Assembly: GCA_963580285.1 (NCBI GenBank)
Contig: OY757025.1
Span: 118,795,900-118,859,899 of the forward strand
Origin: Lucinisca nassula
Lineage: Eukaryota; Mollusca; Bivalvia; Lucinida; Lucinidae
Direction of reading: 5' to 3'
DNA length: 64,000 nt
The first letter of the stretch is position 1. Each line of letters starts with the position of its first letter. Of the stretch, positions 21,406 to 31,653 are shown in pieces. The notes beneath the pieces are model-generated. The model was not told the origin of the DNA. It did no database searches and saw only the letters and a list, made by a program, of their open reading frames with translations. Position numbers and translations under genes: made by a program.

Positions 21406-21409
21406 AGAA

Positions 21410-21900
21410 AAAAATATATTCATTTCTTCTTATTTCTGGTTCAAAACATAGATTGCGGGTACACAATGAGCGGTTCCAACGAGCACCTAAAATCTACGCA
21501 GTTTCGAGCAAAATATCAGACAAACATGACAACTGGAATCACAAAATACCAGTGTTGGATGGATGAAAGAATGCGCTACGTCACACGGGGTGTTATCATA
21601 AGGTCTTTCGTGAATCCACAACTCATAACGATAACACACTCGTGCGACATAGTGCATTTTTTCACATCTCCAAAATGCTGAAAATCCTTGGCATTTTTCT
21701 TATAAATACTGCAAATATAGGTTGTGGGTGCTCGTTAGAACCGCCTCAGTGAGGCGGTTCTAACGAGTACCCACATCCTATGTATTGGAGCAAAAATAAG
21801 AAAAATAGTGTATACTTCCGTAAACCACCGTTTTCTCTATATAAAGTGGGGTTTTGGCGGGTCTTTATTTCACGGACTTGTTCACGTGATGTGACTTTTC
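21410..21900. mobile_element. Fold-back D1/D2 remnants and a D2 copy
   Basis: A damaged core lies at 21440-21500. A D2 copy spans about 21590-21900, core centre 21749 (CTCAGTGAG), ending ATTTCACGGACTTGTTCACG. The ORF at 21367-21681 merely spans these. Confidence 0.65.
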
Positions 21901-21904
21901 TCTG

Positions 21905-22260
21905 TTATACGTTTTATTTTTACTCCAAAACTTAGGTTGTATATACCCAATCTATGTCTTTGGGGAAAAAAATATGTATGCCAGAAAGCATGCAGGAGTT
22001 ATGGTTATTTAATGGACAAAGCGTCCACAGGAAACAAGCAGACATGAGAGACGTAGAAAAACCTATTGTTACTATATCTGCGCAGATGCGCAGGCTGATC
22101 TTAATCTTTGCTGGGCGCACATATGTGAAGATCTATTTTGCTTGGCGCGCCCCCTGTTCATGTGTGAATAATCATTGTATTGGCTGGATAGGTCTTTGAC
22201 AGGACAGACAATACATGAGATATATTATATAAAGTGAAATTCAAACTACAGATTGCAAGC
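21905..22260. other. No supported gene
   Basis: Weak fold-back words near 21930-21965 (TAGGTTGTATATACCC) are the only recognised signal. Confidence 0.35.
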
Positions 22261-22264
22261 CTTT

Positions 22265-23157
22265 GAAAACTAGAAATTGTGTTTGTGAAACACTATGCCC
22301 CTAACCATATGCCTGTCCCTAAATGGGACAGTAAACAGTACCTCATGATCATTTGCTTTAAATAGACCCAAACTGTATGCCAAATATCATGAGCCTAGCT
22401 CAAGCAGTCCTCTAGATACTTTGTTCAGAAGGTTTTCCTATAGCCATGATGAGTTAAGTCCGAAAAGGGGCATAACTTTGTTATATATAGTCGGAATTTC
22501 GTCAATAGTTAATCAGGTTATCATATACCTTAGACTCAAACTGTATACCAAATATCATGAGCCAAGCTCGAGTTGTTCTTCACAAGGTTTCCCCATAGCC
22601 ACAATGCATACGTCCGAAAAGGGACATAACTCCGTTAAATGTTTTCCGAATTTCATCAAAAGTTAATCAGGTCATCTACACATTAGACCCAAAGTCTCTA
22701 CTAAATATCATGAGCCTAGCTCAAGCGGTTTTTCAGATATTTTGTTCGCAAGGTTTCCCCATAGCCGAAATGCATAAGTCCGAAAAGGGGCGTTACTCCG
22801 TTAAATATTTTCGGAATTTCGTCAAAAGTTAATCAGGTCATCTACACCTCAGACCCAAACTGTTTACTAAATATCATGTGCCTAGCTAAAGTGGTTCTCC
22901 AGATATCTAGCTCACAAGAGGTTCCCAATAGCCACAATGCATAAGTTCGAAAAGGGGCGTAACTCTGCAAAGACAAGTCCAGCGAAAAAAAAAATACGTG
23001 TCCGCTTATTTTTCATGCACATTCCATATATGAAATTTTGAGATCCTATCACCATTCTTGAGTTTCCTACAGGGTGAAAGCGTAACGGACAGACAGACGG
23101 ACAAGACAGAACCAATATGCCCCATCAACTTCTTCGAAGTTTGGGGCATAATAACGA
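22265..23157. mobile_element. Pearl-like modular repeat, copy 2
   Basis: About five internal units near 145 bp share AAATATCATGAGCCTAGCTC and AAGTCCGAAAAGGGGC. A short (GACA/GACG) tract at 23085-23105 and the closing ATCAACTTCTTCGAAGTTTG-type end parallel copy 1, but the internal unit is a different sequence. Confidence 0.65.
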
Positions 23158-23183
23158 AGTTGATGCTTGACGATCAGGCTTGG

Positions 23184-23375
23184 TCTTTATTTGTTTGTTT
23201 GATTTGAGGTTTAACGTCCCCGTCAACACTGTATATTCCCGCCCCCACCCCTAGAAATGTGTTACACAAATAACTGTCTTTGGCAATATTCTAATTGCCA
23301 GTCCACACCTAGGCTCCTGCCCGCCCCACCCATCGGGACTGGAAGTAATAGATGGGCAGCATGATGCTGATCAGG
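23184..23375 (-). repeat. SINE A fragments
   Basis: A tail piece (GAGGTTTAACGTCCCCGTCA) and a head piece (ATCGGGACTGGAAGTAATAG) flank 60 bp of other sequence. Confidence 0.55.
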
Positions 23376-23552
23376 GTTTGCACCGTTTGCTTAAAGTAGT
23401 GGGATTTAAGGGTTAAACAAAATGGACCATTATTTCAGCCTAGACTATAGGAAACAATTGACACACCGGTGTTGTCAGTGCTTCGCGTTCTTTGCACTAC
23501 GACAACACATCCGTGCGATATACAGGCCTCATACTGACCATGCTTTTCCATG

Positions 23553-24130
23553 CCAGAAAGGCCAGATTTTGCAGCTTCAACCCTTATCCTGCTGAACAAG
23601 ACACAACTATTACCTTTGCAAACAGTGTAGATCCAGATCAGATGGCTTCTGAAGAAGCCATCTGATCAGGATCTACACTGTTTGTAATGGAGTTGGAACC
23701 TGAAAGGCCCGATTTTGCAGCTTCAACCCTTATCCTGCTGAACAAGACACAACTATTACCTTTGCAAACAGTGTAGGTCCAGATCAGATGGCTTCTGAAG
23801 AAGCCATCTGATCAGGATCTACACTGTTTGTAATGGAGTTGGAACCTGAAAGGCCCGATTTTGCAGCTTCAATCCTTATCCTGCTGAATAAGACACAACT
23901 ATTACCTTTGCAAACAGTGTAGATCCAGATCAGATGGCTTCTGAAGAAGCCATCTGATCAGGATCTACACTGTTTGTAATGGAGTTGGAACCTGAAAGGC
24001 CCGATTTTGCAGCTTCAACCCTTATCCTACTGAACAAGACATAACTATTACCTTTGCAAACAGTGAAGATCCAGATCAGATGGCTTCTGAAGAAGCCATC
24101 TGATCAGGATCTTCACTGTTTGTAATGGAG
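23553..24130. repeat. Four-unit 146-bp tandem array
   Basis: CCTTTGCAAACAGTGTAG recurs at 23613, 23759, 23905 and 24051, exactly 146 bp apart. Each unit holds a palindrome AGATGGCTTCTGAAGAAGCC and its flanks, plus a constant GCCCGATTTTGCAGCTTCAA spacer. Units differ by a few bases only. Confidence 0.95.
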
Positions 24131-24311
24131 TTTGTGGAAATATCAAGTAATTTGGTTGACTTATAATCAGAAATGGGTGTGGGTTAATTAATTTATTCAG
24201 CAGGGTATGGGTTAAAGACTTTTAAACAGTCTATAGGTACAAAAATCAAAATCTAAAAACCTGAAATCAAGCTCTAAAAGCCTGAAATCCTGCAAATGCC
24301 TGAAAAATATG

Positions 24312-24830
24312 AGGCCTGGATATAGTGCAATCTTACATCTCCAAAATGGCTACCGTTTTCTGATAAAAATCTGTGATTTTTTTCTTATTTATACTCCAAA
24401 CATAGCTTGTGGTTGCTCGTTAGAACCGCCTCATCAAGGCGGTTCTAACGAGTACTCACAACCTATGTCTAGGAACAGAAATACGGAAAATAAGGAAAAA
24501 TGGCTACTTTTCTGAAGACAGTACGTGATATTTTTTTCTTATTTATACTCCAATCATAGGTTGTGGGTGCTCTAACGAGTACCCTAAATCTATGTCTAGG
24601 AACAGAAATACGAAAAATAAGGAATACCCCCGTAAACCCCATTTTTTTTTACATCTCCGATTTTTTTCTTATTTTACTCCAAACATAGGTTGTACGAGTA
24701 CCCACAACCTATGTCTTGGAGCAGACATACGAAAAGTAAGGAATACCCCGTAAACCCTCCTTTTCTCTATATAAAACGGGGTTAAGAGGGGGTCTTCATT
24801 TCACGGACTTGTTAACATGATGTAAACGTG
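24312..24830. mobile_element. Three D2 fold-back copies in series
   Basis: The first (24330-24500) keeps its centre (24434). The second (24505-24635) lacks about 25 bp of it (GGGTGCTCTAACGAGTACCC). The third (24645-24828) lacks more (GGTTGTACGAGTACCCAC). The last ends in the D2 signature CATTTCACGGACTTGTTAAC. Confidence 0.8.
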
Positions 24831-25062
24831 ATATACACGTGATATTCACCCTGTCTTTGGGTGTACGACCAGCTTAGACAGACATAGATTGACCTGTTCA
24901 GTTATATAGGCTAGCAAGAGCCTTGAATCTTGACATGCAAACTAGAGGTTCTATCCAAATTGCAATTTCAAATGTGCTGACCAGACTGCGTGGATGTACA
25001 GGCTAAGCAGTACCTTTGTTTGCAAATGGCAAAAGTAAGTTTTACCATGTTGTGCTTCAAAT

Positions 25063-25299
25063 GAGACCCGCCAAGCGAATTTGTGTCTTCGAGCATTCCG
25101 TAATGACAAATTTTAACTGCGCATGCCCAGCCATTCAGAGGGGCCAGGGATATGGCTTTCTGTATGAAGGTTCCTCTTGATTCACTGCTTGTATGAGCGA
25201 GCAGCGAAGGTTCTGGCGAGACTGCGCGGATGCGCAGGCTCGCCTGAACCTTCGCTGCTCGCATAGGCTATAAGTACCAAAATCGCTTGACGGGGCCCA
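25063..25299. mobile_element. Palindromic MITE G, copy 1
   Basis: Terminal inverted repeats GACCCGCCAAGCGAAT and ATCGCTTGACGGGGCCC. An internal hairpin of about 65 bp has arms CGAGCAGCGAAGGTTCTGGC and its complement around 25230. Small ORFs in all G copies are non-functional. Confidence 0.85.
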
Positions 25300-25745
25300 T
25301 ATGATAATAAGGCTAACTGACGTAGTTTGCCATAATTGTTTGTCCAATTCCATTGAAATTAAAAGTATTTAAAATGCGAAATTCTATATTTTGAACCATT
25401 ATTATTGTAAATATTTATTGCTGGATTGAAATGATGCGTAAGTCATTGTCATTATATCTTTTAAAACTTACATTGAACACAATGACTTAATGGTAATTGC
25501 ACGCTGGCAGCTTTTCAGTTATGTTTCGAATACAAAATTTCAATAATCACGAATGATTTTCAAAGACCTTTATAGATATTCTCGATGAAAATAACAGCCC
25601 AATTCTGGCACTGCACCATGACACTGTCCCTTAGAAACTAGGACTTCAGTACAAATGTACCGTTGCCATTAAGGAGTAAACGCCTTTTGGCAGCAGTTTG
25701 CATAGCTTTTGTGCATTAGATGAGCTTTTTTTTTCTTCTTTTTTT
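25300..25745. other. No recognisable feature
   Basis: AT-rich, no gene seen. Confidence 0.4.
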
Positions 25746-25751
25746 TGCTGT

Positions 25752-26574
25752 TTATACCCGCTTTTTCGAAGAAAAATCGGGTATATTGTTTTCGTACCAC
25801 AGTTGAGTCCGGCGTCAGTCCGTCTGTCTGTCCGTCTGTCTGTCCGTCACGTTTCTTGTAAATGGATCTCCTCTGCAACCACTGAAGTTACACTTTTGAA
25901 ACTTTGCATGTGGATAGTACATGGAATGTAGATGGCAGTGGGCAACATTTTGGTGACCTTGACCTCAACATGACCCCAAGGTCAAAGGTCAAAAATTATG
26001 ATTTGCCATATCTCCTAAACTATTGGAGTTACACTACTGAAACTTTGCTTATTGGATGGTCCTTGGAATATAGAATATGTCAGGTAACTTTTGGTGTGAC
26101 CTTGACCCCAAGGTCAAAGGTCAAAAAGTATGATTTTGCCATATCTGCTAAACTATTAGAGTTACACTTCTGAAACTTTGGTTATTTGATGGCCCTTGGA
26201 ATATAGAAAAAATTTAGATACTTTTGGTGTGACCTAGACCTCAACATGACCCCAAGGTCAAAGGTCAAAATTATGATTTGCCATACCTCCTAAACTATTG
26301 GAGTTACACTTCTGAATCTTTGCTTATTGGATGCCCCTTGGAATATAGAATATGTTTTGGTGTGACCTCGACCCAAAGGTCAAAGGTCAAAAAGTATGAC
26401 TTTGCCATATCTTCTAACTATAAGAGTTACACTTCTGAAACTTTGAATGTTAGAATGTTCTTTGCAATTTTTTTAACTTACATGTAGTTTTGGCTACCTA
26501 ATACATAGTCATTAGTGTTATTCATAGAAAAAGCGGGTATTTGCGATGGTATACCATCGACTGCTGATCTAGTT
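25752..26574 (+). mobile_element. Helitron-like (pearl/HINE-type) element
   Basis: The 5' part has a hairpin CCCGCTTTTTCGAAGAAAAA and a (GTCTGTCC)n tract at 25815-25848. The interior has four to five units near 125 bp with CCCCAAGGTCAAAGGTCAAA. The 3' end has a hairpin GATGGTATACCATC ten bases before CTAGT, the Helitron 3' arrangement (hairpin then CTRR, T in the host). ORFs are unit read-through. Confidence 0.75.
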
Positions 26575-26622
26575 TCATATTGTGATGATTTCCTGTATGT
26601 GTTGTATGGCTAAGAAGATGTA

Positions 26623-26811
26623 ATGGAAGAAACTTGCGTTCCACAGGCAACGCCTTACTTTGGGTTCCATTTGCACGATCTAATTACTATTAAAAAATCA
26701 TTTGCGATAAATGGAGCTAAACAATGGAACCGCTTGCCATCATATTTAAGATTCTCCACAAGCGTAGAATGTTTCAAACGCAATCTGAAGGAATACCTTT
26801 TTACCAGATGA
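26623..26811 (+). pseudogene. LINE ORF2 C-terminal fragment
   Basis: The reading frame ends SFAINGAKQWNRLPSYLR, then STSVECFKRNLKEYLF and a stop. This is the characteristic last segment of jockey/CR1-type non-LTR retrotransposon RT proteins (a block of the form xVNGxxxWNxLPxxLR followed by SxxxFKxxLKxxL). Nothing upstream shows RT catalytic motifs, so the copy is 5' truncated, as expected from target-primed reverse transcription. The apparent start codon is chance. The following AT-rich 290 bp, to about 27100, is probably its 3' untranslated region. Confidence 0.8.
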
Positions 26812-27099
26812 ATTGCTTTTTTTAACGATTGATATAAATACAGCACATATTCAATCAGTCTTTCTGTATATCTTCCAGGCATATATAATACCCAACCCAC
26901 ATGGTGGATTATTAGTCTTAATTTAAGTTGGATTTAATTGTGGAACATTACTATACATGTACATTCTTTACTTCAACTGGCTTTATGTTGTTAATGGGTG
27001 TATTGTCTTTAGTTTCTATAGCTTAGCCTTGTCGTTGCTGGGTGTGGCTTTTTAAATAATGGTTTCAAGAATATATTTTGTAATTTGTTCTTCATTTTA

Positions 27100-27828
27100 C
27101 AGTCGAACTTTAATAGCTCAAACCCCTCAGGGACCATGAAGGTTTAATCCAGATAGGTATAGTTCGAATTACTGAGGTTTAAACATAGTGTCGGGTGTTG
27201 CATAATGGGGATCGCTTAAGGATATTTTATGATCTTATATAAAATAAAGGTATGTTGTGTATGTTCATTAGAAGCGCCTCATTGAGGCGATTCTAATGAG
27301 TACACACAACATACCTTTTTAAGATAAAATCAGAAAAATATCATACAGTAGAACTTCGATCGCTCGAACACCGATGGCTCGTTTACCATGGCTGAGTCGA
27401 ACCCGTTCTTGAGCCCATAGGGCAATCCCCTATATATAAGAAATAGTGGGAGATAATTTAGGAGATTTTCGTCCTTTAGCTTGCAAATGTATGCTGTGTG
27501 TACTCATTAGAATCGCCTCAATGAGGCGATTCTAACGAGTACACACAGCATACATTTTCATTATACGGAACATCGAAAATTATCTAAAAGTATATCGTAT
27601 ACCTCCTGGTAGTAGGCCTCAGTGGCTCGAACTACCCCTGTCTCGAACATATTATCAAGGTCCCAAAGGTGTTCGAGCCATTGAAGTTCGACTGTATATT
27701 ATCCTCGATATAAGATATCTAGAGCTTTAGGAAATAGTCTCAAGCAACTCCAGAATGAGTTCGAATTAGCCATGGTAAACGTCCTATCAATGTTCGAGTT
27801 ATCGAAGTTTCACTGTATGTTGTGTTGA
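27100..27828. mobile_element. Fold-back D3 inserted in another D3
   Basis: The outer element occupies 27100-27343 and 27698-27825 (ends ACAGTCGAACTTTAATAGCT and GTTATCGAAGTTTCACTGTA). Its right half follows the inner one, 27344-27697 (ends ACAGTAGAACTTCGATCGCT and GAAGTTCGACTGTA). Core centres are 27292 and 27521. Confidence 0.85.
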
Positions 27829-28260
27829 TAACAGGACACTTCGGCCCCAAAACCACCTCGGCCCCTAGACACTTCGGCCCCTAGACACCTCGGCCCCAAA
27901 ACCGCCTCGGCCCCACATAACATTGAAACCCTAGACGGGTCGGCCCCTGGACATCTCGGTCCCTAGACTGGTCGGCCCCATATACCTAGACACTTCGGCC
28001 CCACTTTGCTTCTCACGGGGCTTCCACTTAAATAGGAGATCGGGTTGGATGCCCGATGAGGTTTTTGTTTTTTACCCTGACAGATTTCAAAAGTGGGGCC
28101 GAGGTGTCTTTGGGGCCGAGATGTCTATAGGCCGAGGTGACAGTGGGGCCGACGTGTCTAGGGCCGAGGTGACTAGGACCGAGGTGTCTAGGGCTGACTT
28201 GGTTTTGGGCCCACCTGTCTAGGGGCCGAGGTGGTGGTGGGGCCGAAGTGTCTGGAAATC
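27829..28260. repeat. Fold-back minisatellite of CACTTCGGCCCC units
   Basis: About ten units of 14-18 bp (ACACTTCGGCCCCTAG type) run to 28010; after about 75 bp, about ten inverted units (GGGGCCGAGGTGTCTA) run from 28093. The two arms could form a long hairpin. The 95-residue minus ORF is a repeat product (HLGP units). Confidence 0.9.
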
Positions 28261-28464
28261 TGTGTTCAGCGTTGAGTCGGCATTGTGTGCCTGTATGGTA
28301 ACCTCTTTTTGGCACTGTTTTCTAAGTTTATCTACTACATTTAACAGAGAATTTAACGCCAAGTCAACTGATCTCATTGTTCTTCTAGCTCCGCCGTGGT
28401 TCTTGCGTTTAGTTTCGGTAAAATCTTTGTAAAATCCAAATCTTATCAATTAAGCACATCAATT

Positions 28465-28700
28465 GAGCCCCGCCAAGCGAATCTGTGTCTTCGAGCATTC
28501 CGTCGTGACAAACTTTAACTGCGCATGCCCAGCCATTCAGAGGGGCCAGGGATATGGCTTTCTGTCTGAAGGTTCCACTTGATTCACTGCTTGTATGAGC
28601 GAGCAGCGAAGGTTCTGGCGAGACTGCGCGGATGCGCAGGCTCGCCTGAACCTTCGCTGCTCGCATAGGCGATAAGTACCAAAATCGCTTGACGGGGCCC
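28465..28700. mobile_element. Palindromic MITE G, copy 2
   Basis: Ends GAGCCCCGCCAAGCGAATCT and AAAATCGCTTGACGGGGCCC, with AATT on both sides as a possible target duplication. Confidence 0.85.
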
Positions 28701-28839
28701 AATTAATAATGATACAACAGCAAAAAGTGACACTGTAATACAGACATATATGCACAGTGAATTTTCTTGTTAATCTTTATCTATGTGCCAATGTTTTATG
28801 AACATGTATGTTTGAATGCTTTGATAAAACGCAAAATGA

Positions 28840-29000
28840 AGTAATATCGTAATTTTTTCATTTTAATTTTTTTTATTTCATTATGCGTCGGCGTAGTCGA
28901 CGCGAAATGAAGTAAAAAAATTATTTCATTTCGCGTTGATATGCACCATATCGACGCAAATTGAAGTAATGATGGAAGAACATAGCTGTCTACGAAAGGA
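28840..29000. repeat. CGACGC-AATGAAGTAA repeat
   Basis: Inverted and direct words of the form GACGCGAAATGAAGTAA and TTTCATTTCGCGTTGA recur here, at 29612-29690 and at 32238-32352, the latter two flanking the Penelope-like element. Confidence 0.7.
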
Positions 29001-29020
29001 GAACAAAGACTTAGGAAGCA

Positions 29021-29230
29021 ATACAGGTAAATTCCAATATAAAGACCACATTTGAGACAGTTCAAAAGTGGTCTTTCAGGCCACATTTGAACAGTCCCAA
29101 AGATGGTCTTCCACAAGAGCACACTGAATGTCGCAATCACAAAGAAAATGTAACTTTAACCTTCAAAATATGCTTTAAAAACAAAATCTGTCTTAATTTC
29201 AGGTGGTCTTAATAGCGGAATTTCACTGTA
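29021..29230. mobile_element. MITE family F, copy 2
   Basis: Ends ACAGGTAAATTCCAATATAA and GCGGAATTTCACTGTA, with the AAAGTGGTCTTTCAGGCCAC hairpin inside. Confidence 0.8.
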
Positions 29231-29423
29231 TTTGATTATGTTAGTAGAGTTAAAACTGAACGCCTTACGGTATTTTGGTCTCATGTCTGATGTTTTTCCC
29301 TTATTTGTGTTTAGGCTCAACACATGATCATGTAGTGCACACAATAGTTGGGGTGGGGGACCATATTGGCTTGGACCAGTCCATAGCCAAGTTGTTTGTC
29401 CATCTATGCATCTTAAAAGGAGT

Positions 29424-29600
29424 GCGAGTGTGTTTCAGTTTCCGTCCCACTAACAGCTAAGGTCATACAAAGTAGCGAACTTGGTGTCAAGACTCATTCA
29501 TACGGAAACGGGATCTCGGTTTCAAGACTGGGATCGATCCTGCTATCCCGGTTTATCAGGCGAGTAGCTATAGCATAACTAATACACCACATAGGCTTCT
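29424..29600 (-). repeat. tRNA-derived SINE C with internal duplication
   Basis: Reverse copy; the GGTCATAC-GGAACGGGATCTCGGTTTC area is partly duplicated (29459-29480 against 29500-29525). Confidence 0.7.
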
Positions 29601-30336
29601 AGATACAAACTGTCGACGCATAATGAAGTAAAATTAAGTATGCCACCTATCACCGCAAAATGAAATAATTCTTTCATTTTGCTCAAAGTAGAAGTAAAAC
29701 AAAGATCAGGAATTGATACAATTAACTTACTCCACCCATAAAAGACACCAAAGGGAAAGAAATACAAACATTAAGCGACCAGACCATAATGGAAACCTAA
29801 ACAAAGGAAGGCCATAAGGACAGTTACTTTCCCACAAAATGGCCATATGGCCATTCAAAATTAAAAGTCACAAGTGATACACACAGCAAGCAACAAACAA
29901 CAACATAAATAAATCGCCACAGAAGAGCCGCCTTGGAACGGTCAGTGGAAGATTTCCACTGGGGGGCTTAAATCGATTTTACGTGGCCACAATCCTCGCC
30001 CTTACTTCTGTCGCGATTTAGACAAATAATTTGTTCAGTCCACATGAAGGCCTCCTAACTCATCAGTGCAACATCTCCGTGAACACAAAAATCAAAGAAC
30101 CACAGAGGTGAGACAACGGTGAGGACTCGACAGCAAGAAACCACTGAAATGCTGGAGCAAAAGAAAACCAACAGTTAGACTCCGATGAGCCCGACCAGAG
30201 ACAGAGCATCAGGCACCAACCAGCATTATCTCTCTAATTCTCAATAAGCCTTTTCGTTGGAGCCATCATAGAATCTGAGGCCTGACCCACCGGCGTGCAA
30301 TTAAAGAGGGAAGCAAAGTTGCCAACCGTGATTGGG

Positions 30337-31653
30337 TTACACTACCATGCATGCAGTCTGTCGTATAATATCCATGTTGTACCCAATCTTTTTATATTGA
30401 AGAATGATTTTACGAAATTGGGTGCTAAAGTCATTGCGGTTATATATTTTTCTGAATTTATATACTAAGTCACCATAAAATTCGAGTTCCGATAGACCTT
30501 GTTGCAGAAGAGATTTAAGTCCAATATTGAATTTTGAAATTAAATCAGAATGGCGTCTATACAATTTTGAAAAGGCTTTGCGTAGTTTATGGTACCAATA
30601 ACCCTGATTAAGGAGTTTAGCCGTTAATAATTTATTACGAGTGTTGAAGTCAGTTACATGACTACACACTCTAGCAAATCGAATTAATTGCGAAATATAA
30701 ACGCCATAGGATGGCGCACGAGGAACATCACCATCCAAAAAAGGAAAATTTACAATCTCAAAATCAAAGTCATCGCGTTTATCATAAATTTTGCACGAAA
30801 CAAATCCATCTACAATAGATAGATGTAAATCCAAAAACGGGGCCTCGGTATCAGAAGAATTTGCTTTATTTAACTGAAGTTCTAGGGGGTAAATCTGACT
30901 GATCAAACCATCAAAATAGGTATTATCAATATTTAATAAATCATCTAAATATCTAGAAGTAGAGCTAAAAGCTTCAATAATTTCAGATTGGTTATCAATG
31001 GAAAGCGACAAAATGAAGTCTCTTTCATAACAATACAAGAACAGATCAGCCACAAGAGGTGCGCAATTAGTACCCATCGGAATACCCACAACTTGTCTAA
31101 ATAACTTAGTACCGAATCTAATATAAATATTGTCAAGTAGAAAGGTGAGGGCATCACACCCTTTCTGACATGACCAAAGTGTATAATTCTTATGCTCTTT
31201 AGAAGTGAAAAATACATTTCTGACATTACATGCAAGATAGAGAGAATCTTCTCTGTGAAAAGCCCATTCAATTAAATCATTAAGCTTTTCTTTTATCAGA
31301 TTATGAGGAAGTGTAGTGTAAAGAGTGGAAAAATCGTAGGTAGACAGACTAGAAGCACGAAAATGTCTAGATTTCAATTTATTTAAAACCTCATTCGATT
31401 TTTTTATAGACCAAAACAGATTTCTTCCTGATCTTTCAAAGACTTTATCACAATATTTAATTACATGCGTTTTAATAGCAGTAAGACCGGAAGTTAATAA
31501 TTTAGAAAGTTCAGTGGTAGTGCAAGAGCTAGAATTTGCAATAAACCGTGCTTTGTAAGGTATTTTATGAAGTTTTGGTAACCAGTATAGCGTAGGAAGC
31601 TTGTCTTGGCCTTCGTTAACACACACACAGCAAACTTGGTGGCTGAAAGACAA
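30337..31653 (-). CDS. Penelope-like reverse transcriptase, C-terminal 438 residues
   Basis: Reverse transcriptase fragment that would copy the element RNA in the nucleus. In the open frame: LYWLPKLHK at residues 22-30, DFSTLYT at 107-113 (first catalytic Asp), GIPMGTNCAPL at 190-200, the YLDD active site at 235-238 and FLDLHL at 273-278, then a basic thumb-like region ending in a stop near 30337. The Asp triad is intact. The computed start is a TTG inside the protein: the true N-terminus continues upstream in another frame, broken by a CA-run slippage at about 31618-31630. The copy is therefore not expressible as one protein. Motif wording is typical of Penelope-like RTs; clade placement is tentative. 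Confidence 0.88.
   Translation of the reverse strand: MSFSHQVCCVCVNEGQDKLPTLYWLPKLHKIPYKARFIANSSSCTTTELSKLLTSGLTAIKTHVIKYCDKVFERSGRNLFWSIKKSNEVLNKLKSRHFRASSLSTYDFSTLYTTLPHNLIKEKLNDLIEWAFHREDSLYLACNVRNVFFTSKEHKNYTLWSCQKGCDALTFLLDNIYIRFGTKLFRQVVGIPMGTNCAPLVADLFLYCYERDFILSLSIDNQSEIIEAFSSTSRYLDDLLNIDNTYFDGLISQIYPLELQLNKANSSDTEAPFLDLHLSIVDGFVSCKIYDKRDDFDFEIVNFPFLDGDVPRAPSYGVYISQLIRFARVCSHVTDFNTRNKLLTAKLLNQGYWYHKLRKAFSKLYRRHSDLISKFNIGLKSLLQQGLSELEFYGDLVYKFRKIYNRNDFSTQFRKIILQYKKIGYNMDIIRQTACMVV

Noticed and set aside
23553..24130. CRISPR array
   Set aside because: The repeats are whole 146-bp units with constant spacers and the genome is plainly eukaryotic; the same holds for 17.2-18.1 kb.
26278..26487. 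ORFs of the form YLLNYWSYTSE in 25.9-26.5 kb
   Set aside because: They are read-through of 125-bp tandem units in the Helitron-like element.
28028..28315. 95-residue Pro/His/Leu ORF as a gene
   Set aside because: It is a translation of the CGGCCCC minisatellite.
30040..30090. CTGATGAG on the minus strand in the Penelope-like tail as a second hammerhead
   Set aside because: The GAAA box, a closing stem II and a matching stem I strand are not found within 100 bp in this copy or in those at 54570, 55705 and 56185.
29690..30336. A convincing SECIS element in the Penelope-like tail
   Set aside because: ATGA and AA-rich words occur near 30255-30275 (reverse), but I cannot pair the helix between them by eye; it needs a dedicated predictor.
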